Positions 10,663 through 22,340 are shown, counted from the first letter of the stretch. The stretch: 64,000 nt of DNA from Zygnema cylindricum (GCA_037447655.1 JBBHKE010001847.1:42918-106917), one strand, 5' to 3'. Made by a program: numbers and translations. Notes: generated from the letters alone by a model not told the origin.

Positions 10663-11206
10663 TAGAGAACTAAAATAGGAAAGCTGTATTTTATTAGAAA
10701 AAACTAGTGTTAGCAATTTTACCTCGGATTTCAAATTTTTAAATTATTGATTTCGATTGTTGAATTTTGAATTTTGTTTTTTTGAAACTTTGAATTTTTG
10801 AATTTTTGAATTTTAAATTTTGAATTTTTGGGCCGTAAAATGTCACTTTTGAAAGACAAGAAACCATAATATTTGATCATTTTCCAAAAGTAGTTTTTTT
10901 TTGCACCTTTTTTAACCTTTTTTCTTTTTAAAACTCTCATTCTTTCCATTCATTTCACTTCATTTTTTACATTATTAATTCTTTTTTTTAAATCACCTAG
11001 TTATATTGACTTATTTAGTTACTACTTCTTTATTTACTCATTTATTTTTTTAATTCATTTATTTACTATTTTATTTATTTAATTAATTCTATTTATTTAT
11101 TAATTTATTTATTTAATTTTTTTTGTTTAATTATTGATTTATTTATTTAATTAATTAATTTTATTAATTAATTTATTTTTTATATTTATTTTATTTATTT
11201 CTGCAG
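10380..11206. other. AT-rich low-complexity stretch before the first sure DUF1279 exon
   Basis: Contains T runs, a (TA)n run at 10621-10653, GAATTTTTGAATTTT repeats at 10760-10830 and ATTTATTTATTT at 11030-11200. Probably intron; no exon could be defended. Confidence 0.5.
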
Positions 11207-12364
11207 AGGAAAAAAAGGGAGAGGCAAAATCAAATACTGACCTCGATTTGGTGACGAAAAAATGGGGTCTTGAAGCCGGTTTATGGAAGGTAAGGATTTT
11301 TTTTTTTTTTTTTTTTTTTTCCTTTATTTGTTTGTTTATATTTTCATTCATTTTAGTTGTTTGTTTGTTTATTTATGCATTTGGTTGTTTGTTTTCTCGT
11401 TTACTTATTTGTCTATTAACTTGAATTTCACTGTCAATTACATTTTTTTTTTTGATAAAATGCCCCTCTCTCCCCCCCCCCCCCCCTCCCTCTCTCTCTC
11501 CCCCTCTCTCTCCCCTCCCCTGCTCCTCTCTCTCTTTCTCTTTCTCACCCACGTGCTCTCTCTCCCACTTTTTCTTTTTCTTTTCTTCCTCTCCCCCTCC
11601 CCACATTATTTCAGGTCTTCACATCCAAGGAAGGAGGAGAGGGAGAGGGAGAAAACAAGGAGAAGAAAAAAAGTCAAGCAAAAGATCTTTTGGCTCGTTA
11701 TGGAGGAGCTTATCTCGCTACCTCCATCTCTCTCTCTCTCCTCTCCTTCTCTCTCTGCTATGTACTCATTAGTAATGGGGTCGACATCACCGCACTTTTA
11801 AATCAGGTAAACACCATCTCTTCCCCTCTCCCTCCTCTCCTCCTCTCCTCCTCTCCTCTTCTCCTCCTTTCTTCCTTCTCTCCCCTCTCCTTTGTGAAAA
11901 AAATATCAACATTAATTGCAATGCATGGTGTAGTAGAGAGGATGGGGAGAAGATGGTAGAGGGGGGGAGGGGAGGGGAGAGGAGAGGAGGAGACGAGGGG
12001 AGGGAGGGAAGGGAAGGGAAGGGAAGGGAAGACGAGGAGAGGGAGAGATGGCGAAAAAACATCAACGCTAATATACGGTGATACATGGTGTACATTGAGG
12101 ATTGTACCTTGTATAAACCTCTAATGTTGATATATCCTTTTTCGACTGAAGTTTTCTGTGATTCGATATTAAGTTTGTAAACCCTAATTCAGTGTGTGTT
12201 TTGTTTTTTTTTTAACGGAAAAAAATAATTTAGTGTGAATGAAACTTTGCTTGAATTGTCCATAATGAGCAACGTGGTGAAACAAAATTTAGTGTAGTTA
12301 ATACTTCATCTACTTTAGCACGGATAAACCACTTTCTGTAACTTCGATGCTCTCTCGCTTGCTT

Positions 12365-12457
<93 letters not shown>

Positions 12458-14128
12458 TTCCCTATCCATCTTCTTCTCTGTGTCTCTCACCACTTCCACT
12501 TTGCTTTCCCTCTCTTTCTCCCTTTCACTTTCCCGCTCCCTCTCAAAGAGAGAGTGAGAGAAAGAAAGAGAGAGCGAGAGAGAGAGAGAGGGAGAAAGAG
12601 AGGGAGAGAGGCAGCGAGAGGGAGAGAAAGAGAAAAAAAGACGGAGAGGAGAGAGAGAGACCGAGAGCGAGGGAGGGGGGGGGGGGGGGGGGAGGGGGGA
12701 GGGGGGGGAGGGGGGGGAGGGGGGGGGGGAGGGGGGAAGGGGGAGGTGGAGGGGGAGGGGGAGGGGGAGAGGGAGAGAGAGAGAGAGTTTATTTGGTCCG
12801 CAAGTTTGTCACTCGTTACATGTCCATTGGTCGGTGCAAAGCGCCAAGGGAGAAACTGGACTGCCGATACAACGCCATATTTTATTCATTTTTGTTTAGA
12901 AAAAGACTTATCTACTCTCCTCTCTCCCTTCCCTCCTTCAGTCCCATCTCTCCCCTCTCTTTCTACTCCCTTAACAGTCATTTTTTGCTATCCCTCTTTT
13001 CATTCCTTTCTGCTCGGTATCAATACCGATGCCATGGGAGAGAGAGTGTGGAGTATGGTTTAGACTAATATATTCTCTCTCCCCTCTCTCCCTTTCTCCC
13101 TCGACTCCTCTCTCAGTCTCTCCCCTCTCTCTCCCTCCTCCCTCCTTTCCCCTCTATCCTTGTTTTTTACTACCTTTTTCGTTTTTACTATTATATCTTC
13201 TTTCTTAGCTTGGTATCAATACCAATGTCACGGGAGAGAAAGTGTACAGCATGGTTAGGACTAATATTTTCCAGCTTCCCTCTCTCCCTTCATCTCCTCT
13301 CTCGCCCTCTATCCTCTCTCCCCCCTCCCTCCTTTCCCCTGGATCCTCTCTTTATGCTTTATTATCGTTTTTTTTTTCTGCTTGGTATCAATACCGATCT
13401 TACGGGAGAGAAATTGTGGAGTATGGCCTAGACTAACATATTTCCTCTCCCCTCTCTCCCTCTCTCCCTCTCTCCCTCTCTCCCCTCAACCCTTCACCTT
13501 CCTTTGCCCTTTCTCCCTCCCTCCCCCCCTTTCTTCCTGCTGTTATACTGTCTTTTGTCATTTATCTCTCTTTAAATTTCTTTGAGCTTTAAATCAATAC
13601 CGCTGCCACAGGAGGGAAAATGTGGAGTATGGTCTACACTAATATCTTCCCTCCCCTCTCCCCTCTCCTCCTCATCTCCTCTCTCGCCCTCTATCTCTCT
13701 CTCCCCTCGCATCCTTCCCCTCGATTTTCTCTTTATACTTTATTATATATATTTTTTTTTCAGCTCGGATTCAATACTGATGTCATGGGAGAGAAAGTGT
13801 GGAGTATGGTCTAGACTAATATATTCCCTCTTCCCTCTTCCCCCCATCTCCTCTCCCACCCTCTACGCTCTCTCTCCCCCCCCATCTTTCCCCGCGATCG
13901 TCTCTTTATACTTTATTATATTTTTTTCTTTTTCAGCTCGGAATCAATACCGATGCCACGGGAGAGAAAGTGGGCACTTTTGCTCTCGCCTATGCGGCCC
14001 ATAAGGCGGCGTCTCCCATTCGGTTCCCTCCCACTGTCGCGTTGACACCTGTCGTCGCGTCGTGGTTTGGTAAGAAAGACAATAAAGACGAGGATACAGA
14101 CGGTAAAAAAGAGGATAAGACAGAGTGA
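11207..14128 (+). CDS. DUF1279/FAM210-like organelle membrane protein (N-terminus unresolved)
   Basis: Three exons in phase: 11207-11289, 11615-11806 and 13937-14128 (TGA at 14126). The reading gives a charged Lys/Glu-rich segment, then KDLLARYGGAYLATSISLSL with one hydrophobic helix, NGVDITALLNQ, LGINTDATGEKVGTFALAY, AAHKAASPIRFPPTVALTPV, and an acidic/basic tail. This is the DUF1279 (FAM210) domain, a small membrane domain of mitochondrial or plastid proteins of unknown biochemistry. About 155 residues are visible. The first exon is not resolved; a candidate start is the ATG at 9279 (MALRCCPSPLPPGALTCPYS, transit-peptide-like) after a 230 bp CT-rich leader. The last intron is packed with acceptor-edge copies and the 3' flank with copies of the C-terminal tail. 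Family call is firm; the 5' end is open. Confidence 0.85.
11952..12042. repeat. GA/G-rich tract followed by a partial MITE end
   Basis: GGGGAGGAGA-type purine tract inside the last DUF1279 intron. It is followed at 12050-12093 by a solitary MITE end (GGCGAAAAAACATCAACGCT to ATGGTGTACATT). Another solitary end lies at 11899-11935. Confidence 0.5.
12372..12790. repeat. (TC)n, (GA)n and G-run microsatellite block
   Basis: An uninterrupted (TC)n run of about 80 bp at 12372-12452 is followed by (GA)n-rich sequence from 12541. Very long G runs follow at 12674-12745, including runs of more than ten G. The two arms are complementary and could fold back. The G runs meet the sequence criterion for G-quadruplexes. 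Confidence 0.85.
13012..13936 (+). repeat. Five tandem acceptor-edge copies of the last DUF1279 exon
   Basis: Copies of the exon start (GGTATCAATACCGATGCCA then GGGAGAGAAAGTG) begin near 13013, 13209, 13382, 13587 and 13764. The true exon starts at 13937. Each copy is preceded by a pyrimidine tract and, in most, a YAG or GCT-type acceptor. Copies share TGGAGTATGGTCTAGACTAA after the exon-like part, which the true exon lacks. Several encode LGINTDxxGEKVWSMV and then a stop. Confidence 0.88.
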
Positions 14129-14372
14129 ATAATGCCTATTGTTTCGTGGAGTCTTGTTTCGGTAAGAAAGACGACTACAGGTGATAAATGCGACAAGAAA
14201 GAGGATAAGACGGAGTGATTAATACCTATCGACGAATGTTGTTTTACTAGCGAACATAACAGAAAAGGCGGAAAAGATCACAAGAAAGAGGATAAGAGGG
14301 AGTGATTACTATCTATAGTTTCGTCTTGGTTTGGTAAGAAGGACGACAAAAACGAGGATAATATGGAGTGAT
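14129..14372 (+). repeat. Three degenerate copies of the DUF1279 C-terminal tail
   Basis: The last ~60 bases of the coding exon (TTTGGTAAGAAAGACAATAA and AAAGAGGATAAGACAGAGTG) recur at about 14155-14218, 14270-14305 and 14328-14372. Each copy ends in a GAGTGA-like stop, with ATTGTTTCGT-type spacer between some. This is duplication outward from the 3' edge of the same exon. Confidence 0.8.
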
Positions 14373-15151
14373 GAGCGAGGGTGAATGGGAACTTCGAGTA
14401 GTGGGTCATGTCAAAATGACCTTATTTTTGTTTTTTGGTTTTTGTGATTTTGGGTTTTCGGGTTTTAGGTTTTGGAATTTGTTGGACAAAAGCCGCACAT
14501 TGCGGTTGTAGTAAGTGTGGGTAGAGAGTGAGAAACATGTAAAATATATAATAGTTTCTCACAAAGTTTTTCAGGGACAGGTGTTAAGTTTTTAACTTTT
14601 GGTTTGTTTTACATTATTGAAAATTGGAGGAAGATACGCAAGTGTTCCTGTTTATAGACGTGATTTTTGATCTTTGCAAAATTTTATTTTATGACAAAAG
14701 TTGTTGAATTGGTAACAATTTTGTGTCCTTTTTTCTTTTCCTCTTCAAAGGATAACAAACGAGTATTTGTTTAAGGTATAGGAAAGCCTTCAGATTTCGA
14801 ACCACGTTTTTAGTATTTTTAGATTGTACTTAATCTTGAGGGACAATTTTGCACGATTTCTTTCGGTCATTTGTCTTTTATGAAGTTATTGGTGAACTTG
14901 TGCATTACTTTTCTTGGTGGTTAAAATTTCCTCCAAATGATCAAGTGTTTTTTTATTTTGTTGTTGTTTTTCATAATTAATGTTGATTGAGGTTTTGTGA
15001 ACAAAAGGGACGTCGACGTGAAAGGAAATATCAAAAAAAAAAATGTTATATATTTAGGGTTAGTATGTTATAGGTTTGGTTCAGAACTAGTTGAATCAAT
15101 GGTTTTACACGGAGGGCTTGTGGAACTTGGCATTGGTCGAATCTTAGTTCT
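14373..15151. other. Intergenic, 3' flank of DUF1279, no gene seen
   Basis: Contains TTTTGGGTTTTCGGGTTTTA telomere-like sequence at 14444-14475, then ordinary AT-rich spacer. Short ORFs such as 14997-15191 show no family similarity. Confidence 0.4.
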
Positions 15152-16117
15152 CAGGGCACTTTCCCATGTAGCTGAAACTTTAGTCTTGTAACTTTGTTTT
15201 TAGCAAAGATTCTCCGTACTACTTTCAGAGCATTCCTATGTAAAGGAATTACATTACTTTGGATTGTGACGGATGTAGACGTGGGTTTAATTTGTGACGG
15301 TTGTAGACGACTACCAAACTCGTGACAATTGATGACCTTTACAAAATAGCAATGGTTGAAGACGTCTAACTACTTGTGACATGGTAGATGTTTTGGGTTT
15401 GCGACATTTTGACGTCATTCTCAAATTATGACAGCGTCGACGTCACAAATTCTAAAACTTTTCGCCATAGTTTCTTGATTTTGTTTTTTGGTCTTTTCTC
15501 ACTCTACTTGCCATCAAAATACGCCCAAAGATAGTCGAAATAAATTGTTTTTAGAGATCTTTCATTTGATACCATTATTGACGTTTTTCATTGCAATGAT
15601 TGTGAGATAGACGCGGTAATGGGAGAGGGAGAGAGAGAGGGGCGCTTTCACAGACTTCACTTTTGCGAAATGGCGTCTGTTGGTCGAGACCCCCTCCACG
15701 GCCCTGTACGGAAAAAAGCACACGGAAAATAGTCACGCACAGGTTAGAAACGTGCAGTGGGTTTTTTTTTTTGGTACTCTGCGCACAAAATTTTTCAAAA
15801 ACTTCCGACATGTGCGACAGCGTTTGCCTATTGGCTCACCTCATGGAACTTTCTTCAAAATCACATCGCGAGGTGATTTTATATAAAGTTCGAAGATGAG
15901 CTGGAAGGACGCGAAAGTGGGTCGAAACGCGCTAGACGACAAACTACATTGCACTAAACGACAAACTGCAGTATATATAAGGTTTCAAGGTAGCGCAACT
16001 TGTACGGTGGTAATTTCAATTTTTTGGTACGGCTGCGGATTTTCACGTTTTTTTCTAAGTTATGGAGCAAAACGACAAAAAATATTTGTAACTTTAGCAC
16101 ATGGGAAAGTGCCCTCA
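15152..16117. mobile_element. Putative hAT-like element, about 965 bp, imperfect TIRs
   Basis: CAGGGCACTTTCCCATGTAG at the left is matched by the inverse (ACATGGGAAAGTGCCCTCAG) at the right, and both arms continue into CTTTAG/GTAACTTT sequence. The CAGGG terminus fits hAT elements, but I could not find an 8 bp target duplication. No transposase ORF is visible. Confidence 0.5.
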
Positions 16118-16473
16118 GTGTCGTATTGAGAATTTTTTTGTCGCGATAAATTCGATATTCGGTATATTGTATGTCAAAGCGGTAGGTAGACCCGATATAT
16201 CGCTTTGGGACCAACAAAAACCATCGCTATATATTTGGTTGGAGGTGGGAGCCCGTACAGATGCTATACGGAACCAAATGGATTGATAAGGTATGGAGCT
16301 TTATGGCGAACCAGAGTACGGATGTATTGGAATGGTTATCGAACCGATTAGTTCATGCGATATATCGAAATTTTATCGCGAAATTAAACTTCTGGATATA
16401 ACGTATCTACTATCGGTAGGTCACAAATGGTACATTTGGAATATTGGCAAGAGGCTCTCGAAACACAACACGA
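16116..16473. mobile_element. Degenerate hAT-like MITE remnant
   Basis: Carries TTGTCGCGATAAATTCGATA and GACCCGATATATCGCTTTGG and ends GAAACACAACACGACAC, so it resembles the TAGTGTTGTGTAT family. The left end is altered (CAGTGTCGTATTGAG). No clear target duplication. Confidence 0.5.
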
Positions 16474-16697
16474 CACCGTGTATCGCTATTAGTGATTTAG
16501 TGTTAATAATTATTTCTCCACTTAAAACATCTTTTCTCCGTACACACTTGTCCGACTTTTTTCATGGAGACCGCCAATCGAAAGGTGAGAATCTTGACTT
16601 TCAATCGGAACCGTCAGATCTATAACCCGACAGGCGTGTACGGAGAGAAGATGTTTTAAGCGGCAAAAAAAACACACTAGTAGCGATACATGGTGTA
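16472..16697. mobile_element. Palindromic TA-type MITE, about 226 bp
   Basis: Left CACCGTGTATCGCTATTAGT, right TAGTAGCGATACATGGTGTA. The inner arms contain AAAACATCTTTTCTCCGTAC and the inverse AAGATGTTTTAAGCGG. Same family as 8599-8818. It abuts the next MITE within 10 bp. Confidence 0.8.
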
Positions 16698-16705
16698 CTA
16701 TACAG

Positions 16706-18082
16706 TACACCGCCAATCGCTATTAGCGTTGTGTACACTAATCCCGTCCCGCTTTTTTTTTGTTTTATTCTCAAATAGCGTAGTTTATTCTATTTTTTTC
16801 TTTATTCTATTTAGGGTTATATTCAGTACGTTGTCTCTTAAATAAAGTGGTGTACGGTCAGTGTCAGACCGTACATAAATGTACCTTTTTAAGTTAAAAA
16901 ATACAATAAATTAGTTTTAGTAACCGCGGACGCATGAGAATGTGCGTTCTAAAAAGGAAAAAAAAACCAGGTCGTAAAAAATCCCGCTCGCACATATTCG
17001 TCCTACAGCCGCGTTTCGACCGTGTGAATGTATGATTTGTGTACGATTTGTCAGATTTTGTACGGAAACTTATATTAGTGTAAGCATGTTTGCGACCGAC
17101 ATTTTTTTTTTTCAAAGATCCAAATTACTAGTGTTGTGTATCGGTAAAGATTTTCCGATAACCGATATGGGCCATTTTTCGGGGACCCGATAATCGATAT
17201 ATTGGTACAATATATCGCTATCGGTCTTATCGCCGATAGCTATCAAATAATATCGGCTACTTATCGGCGATAATGCCGATAACGATAACTATCGGCGATA
17301 ACTGTACGAACCGTACAGATAAATGTACAGCATGTACACTCATATGTACGTCTTATTCCCCCGACAGTAGCCGGCATAATATATGTACGGCTTTAGTACG
17401 GCTCCAGTTAAAGCGATGTACCTTCCACATCCGACGCCGTGGCTTTGTCCCTTTCTTTTTTGAGATCCACTACAAACCTGCCACGTGTCAATCCGTCGAC
17501 TTTTTTGGCCAAAGCCGCCAAAAAAGCCATTCTGAGATGTCGGCGCTCACGCTGACCGTCCGCTCTTATTTTATCATTGAATGTCGTCCGTTCGATTCTA
17601 GCCGCGCGCATAATGTTATTCTGCATCCGTTGTACTTTGAGACCGCCGTCTTTTTACCGTTTCATGATAATCAGTTTATCGGTACAATTCCGTACATTCC
17701 CGTCAAATTTATGTACAGTTAACCGCCCAAAAAGTACTACAAAGTGCAACGTATTTTTTCGTCAAATTCCGTACATTTCCCGTAAAAAGCCGTACATTTC
17801 ACGTAGATTTCCGTTCAGTTTACCGGACAGAAAGCATTCCGGACAGAAAGTACAGAAAGTACAAATATATCGGGACCGCTGACCGTTCGATAACGATAAC
17901 TATCGGTATCGGTGTTATCGCGATAAGTTTTTTACCGATACACAACACTACAAATTACCATAATCAAACAATTAGAATGTATGATTTTTTTCCAAAATTT
18001 TCAAATTCTTAAATAGCGTACACCACGGTAATTATTTGTATACGCTAATGAAACCTACACGCTAATAGCGATTGGCGGTGTA
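16706..18082. mobile_element. 544-bp-family MITE split by a hAT-like insertion
   Basis: Near-identical to 6965-7508 from TACACCGCCAATCGCTATTA to the inverse end at 18082. It is interrupted after CAAATTAC at 17128 by an 822 bp hAT-like element. Removing the insertion and one target duplication leaves about 547 bp, matching the uninterrupted copy. Confidence 0.92.
17129..17950. mobile_element. hAT-like element, 822 bp, perfect 20 bp TIR and 8 bp TSD
   Basis: Starts TAGTGTTGTGTATCGGTAAA and ends with its exact inverse. It is flanked by CAAATTAC at 17121-17128 and 17951-17958. The paralogous empty site CAAATTACC occurs once at 7378-7386. It contains TATCGGCGATA units and CCGTACAG/CCGTACATT repeats. 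No intact transposase frame, so non-autonomous. Confidence 0.96.
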
Positions 18083-18899
18083 CTAGGTTTAATGTGCGAA
18101 AACAAATTTAAAAACTCTATATAAGTATATATTATTACCTCGTACAGTATGTATACTATACACGAAATGCACCTGTACAGTACACCGCCAATCGTTATTA
18201 GCGTGTAAGTTTTTTTAGCGTATAAAATTTTTTACCGTGGTGTACGCTATTTAAGAATTTGAAATTTTTGGAAAAAATCATACATTGTAATTGTTTGGTT
18301 ATGGTAATTTGGATCTTTGAAAAAATAAATGTCGGTCGAAAACATGTTTACACTAATAAAAGTAGTCGTACAATTTAAATCAGATCGTACGCCGTCACGT
18401 GACAGTGTAAATCATTCCAACGTACATGTCAAAATATTTCACCGCAGTTAGGCGTCATGTATTCGCCGTTAGGTATGCAACTTTAATAAAGTTTTACGGA
18501 GTGTAATTTTTTACGCGTGTATCGATTACACAACGCTTGCTGATTCAACGGCTGGTCGCTTTTCCGTTTTACGTCGACAATGTACTGTAATAAGGGTTCT
18601 TTACTCTAATACTGTCGCGACGTCTATTTAATTAGCGTGAATTCATGCTAAAATGTGTGTTAATTCTAAAATGGATGCATTTCTGTCTGTCTCCCTAACT
18701 TGTGACCGGTATTAGCGTTAATGTAATGACGTAATAGAGTATACTCCTATTCTAAATTGGTCCCAACTGTACAATTTCACCAACCACCTCGTCTCAAGCG
18801 TTTCGGGATTGGTCGCCCAAATTTACACGTGGACAATTTTATATCCACGCAAACATTACGGCTCCAACATGACGTTACACCAACCGCCTATCATACCCG

Positions 18900-20360
18900 T
18901 CGCCATTCGAAAGCTGATCCGTAGGTACGTCAAGAAGCAGGCGGTTACCATGGCTCTTTCATGAAAATCGTCGGTCGCTTATCACGTGCATACCCCCTCT
19001 CAAAACCGACGAAAATTTTGAAACTTTCCCGCCTTCTTTGTGTCATCTAAAATATTTGGACAGTTTGCAAAATTTAAATTTAAATTTTGACGCCCGAAGG
19101 TAAGGAGAATGGTTTCCCTCCCTTTTTCCCACGATCTGGTTTTTTATTTGGTATATATACCTAGCGTTTGGTCCAATATTGACATTGTCTTTCCGCATCT
19201 TTCCGTTACCTTGACGTTTGATTTTCTATTATTTGCTTTGTATCATCATTTGGACAAAAAGGCAGATCTATTATTTGCAATATGTGGCCGATTACTTCTC
19301 ATATTACCACATTTTTTGCGGCGAAAAATACCGCTACGACGGGTTTATTACCACCACTAACTGAAGAGGACATGGAATGTACTGAAAATCAAGGACAAGA
19401 CCCACCGAACAAAGGAAGGGGATCACCTGACGTGGACCCCCTCGTGGAAGGCGTTGTGACCGGAAATTTGGACCCACCGTGTGATAAATACGGTAACGTC
19501 CGGGAGTCGACCTGAAAAGTTCAACAAGTGTCAACGAAGGTTACTTGACTGCCGGTAATCAATTGGATGATCGCCGATTGTCACGCGAATGGAAAAGAAC
19601 TGCTCATCCCAAGGACTGTGAAGATGTTTCCGCAACATTTTTCGTGGGGATATCGTACAAGTAAGTGTTTTATCTATTATCCCTACCTTTATGTTGCAAC
19701 CCTCAGTTGTTTACTTTGTGTGACGCTGTTTCCCATTGTTTGTAATTTAATTTTACATATTCAATAATTTACATGTTGATTATGCCCCCCTCGTATTGCA
19801 TGTTTGTACATGCCATATTCTTCCCCATAACCATGTCGTGTATTTATGATGGTTTGTTATACAACGTCATCCAATTGCGCTTTGATGTGTGTAAGAAAGT
19901 ATGTACAAGCGACGACATATTGTCGTCGCCAGTATGCGAAAATTTAAGTGTACTACATCCGAGATTCTGCGAATGTTGGAGAAATCGAAAAGCGACGACA
20001 TTGCGTCGTCGCTTTAACGTTGGAAATTTATAATGGAAACGTCGTCCGGTTAATATTGTAATGTCTAACGACGAAATGTTGCATACGCGACTACGTCCAA
20101 TATTGAATCCGCGTGGTAAGTAAAACGTGGAATTAAATTAGTTTTATCGTCGTCCCATCGTTGGAATTTTCAAACACATCGGATAGGGTTTGAAGTAATT
20201 TCGTGCATGGCAATTCGTAATGAAAGTATCCCCCGCAAGAAATACTTTATTTTTACGTAATAAAGGTAGGGTTTTACGACTATACTGTTTACTGCACCCT
20301 CCACATTTCGTAGCCGCGTCTTCTTCACCTATTTTTGACACTGTAATTTTAAGCTTCGCT
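18900..20360 (+). other. 5' part of the large element: possible leader exons, unresolved
   Basis: TATA-like GGTATATATACC is at 19150-19161. An ORF from the ATG at 19282 (MWPITSHITT) to 19515 and another from 19567 that reaches a strong GTAAGT donor at 19661 could be leader exons of ORF1 or the transposase. No family similarity. The start of the transcripts is not established. Confidence 0.35.
19909..20013. repeat. GCGACGACA inverted repeats, first cluster
   Basis: Two short palindromes, GCGACGACATATTGTCGTCG (19909-19928) and AGCGACGACATTGCGTCGTC (19991-20010), each self-complementary. The same motif recurs between and after the element's two ORFs. Confidence 0.75.
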
Positions 20361-22228
20361 ATGAAGGGCGGCAACAAGCAAATTAAGCGACCACGTACTG
20401 TGGTCGCTCAACGTCATCGCTATCCTCCCCTTATTACAGCGACCGCGGAAGAGTTGGCAAGGCAACGGGAGGCAGCAATCCCGTTGGCCATTGGATGGGA
20501 AGGAAGAGAAAGGGAAGGAGGAGAAAGGGAAGGGAACGAAAGGGAGGCATCTGTTGAGGTGAGTAGGGTGGAGGAGGTAAACGATGAGGGGGGAAAGGGA
20601 GAAAAGGCGACGGTTAAGGAGGGGGAGAAGGAAGGAGAGGCGGGGGAAGCAATAGGGAAGAGGAATAGGAGGGTAAGAAGGAAATGTAGGGTTTTTGATG
20701 AAAGGGAGGAGGAAGAAAAAGGCGAGATGGGTGGGGGGGGGGGACCCATTGACTGCGGAGGGGTTTGGGGAGGCGGTATTTTCTGAGGTAGGATGGGAAA
20801 AGGCGGCGACGGTTGAGGAGGGGGAGGGTAATAAAGCGGGAGGAGGAGTAGAGAGGAGGAGTAAAAGACTACAAAAGAAAATTAAGGTTTTTGGTGGGTG
20901 GGGGGAGGAGGAAGTTGGTGAGGCGGGAGAGGACGCGGCACCAGGTGTGGAAGGAAGGGGAAAAGGGGGCGATGGTTGAGGAAGGGGAGGGAAGTGAGAC
21001 GGGTGGAGGAGTAGAGAGGAGGAGTACAAGGATGACAAATAAAAATAAGGTATCTGATGATAGTGGGAGGGAGGAAATAGGTGAGGCGGGAGGGGAGCAG
21101 ACGTTAAATGAAGAAGGAAGGGGGAAAGGGGCGATGGTTGAGGAAGGGGAGGGAAGTGAGGCGGTGGGAAGAGTTGAGAGGAGGAAGATAATAAAAAGGA
21201 AAGAGACAGTTTTTCATGAGCGGGAGGTTGGGGGAGGGAGTGAGGCACAGAAAAGGTTAGAGAGGAGGAGGGAAATAAAACTTGGAAAGCGGAAAGTTAG
21301 TCAATGGAGTGATGAAGATTACGTCCCCTCCACTTCTTGTAGTGATGAGAGCATTGTGGATGGGGAGGAACCGCCGGTTGAGAATCTACCCCCCGAGGAA
21401 GAACATCCCACGGATATTCGGGTATGGAAGGATGTGGATGAGCCCGCCACCGAGGACGAGCAAAGTCCGGATAGCGAGGGACGACAACAAGAGGATGAAT
21501 ACGCGGATGATGACGACGTGTTTGAGGTGCCTCCATCACCGAATCGGGAGAGAGGCGTTGTATTGGGAAATCCGGGTTCTCAAGCTCCCTACCGAATTGA
21601 GGATCCTGATTGGTTTTTTCCTCCCCCCACGGGAGAGGAGGACATGGACAGTTTTGTGCCTCGGGTCGAGCACTTCATTCCGGTTGCCGAATGGCCTGAA
21701 CATTGGAGGTACGGTGAACCTCGCCCCCTAAACCCAAGGGAGAATCCGCGACCGGAAATTCTAGACATCCCCCCGGATGTTCCCGCTCATCCGACGTGGC
21801 TCTTCATCGACGGTGATGACCGAGGCTCGACGTTCGCCCACATACGGCAATTCGATTCGGCGGATCCACGGCATTCATGGATTGTTCACGATGACCGCGG
21901 GTATCGCGTCAATGTTCCCCATCTATTGCGTCTTTACCATCCGTGGGACCCTCGTCTATACGCCGTCCTAAAGTATTGTCGAAGAACTCCCAAGGTAGTA
22001 GCTTTGCGTGCGGCTCGTACCTCGGTTCTACATAAGTTCCGAAATATTCGTTTGAGGCGACCCCGTTTATGCGAAATCCCACGGGTTCGGCGTCCGATGA
22101 CCCCACCTCCACCACCGACAGAAGAGGAATGGCGACGAACAATTGAGGCACTCACTGACCAATTGGCCGCCCATCAAGAACAAATAGCGATGCTCACTCG
22201 GGAGTTGTCTCAAAAAAAATTGCAGTAA
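20361..22228 (+). pseudogene. ORF1 of the large transposon: acidic repeat protein with two homopolymer frameshifts
   Basis: Starts MKGGNKQIKRPRTVVAQRHR at 20361. The frame changes at an 11-base G run (20733-20743) and again near 20965, where GGGGAAAAGGGGG has one base more than the sister repeat near 21120. Read across these, it has four or five Glu/Gly-rich units ending VERRSKRLQKKIKVF-like, then an acidic stretch, a globular region (HPTWLFIDGDDRGSTFAHIR), an Arg-rich segment and a short C-terminal coiled coil (EEWRRTIEALTDQLAAHQEQ). The intact part is 20891-22228. I do not recognise the family. It may be an accessory DNA-binding or structural protein of the element. The shifts may be real decay or assembly errors in G runs. 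Confidence 0.55.
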
Positions 22229-22340
22229 TCGGTATGTATGTTACTTGCTAATTAATTAGAATTTCTTTTCTCTCTTCTCTTGTCGTCGCTAACCCACACA
22301 TTCACAATGTTTTGTTTTTTTGTTAATTAGTCGAGCCAGT

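Noticed and set aside
12347-13063. 238-residue ORF with poly-Ser/Leu then poly-Gly
   Set aside because: It is a translation of the (TC)n, (GA)n and G-run microsatellites.
20349-21248. 299-residue minus-strand proline-rich ORF
   Set aside because: Antisense shadow of the purine-rich ORF1; no signal peptide or regular SPPPP pattern.
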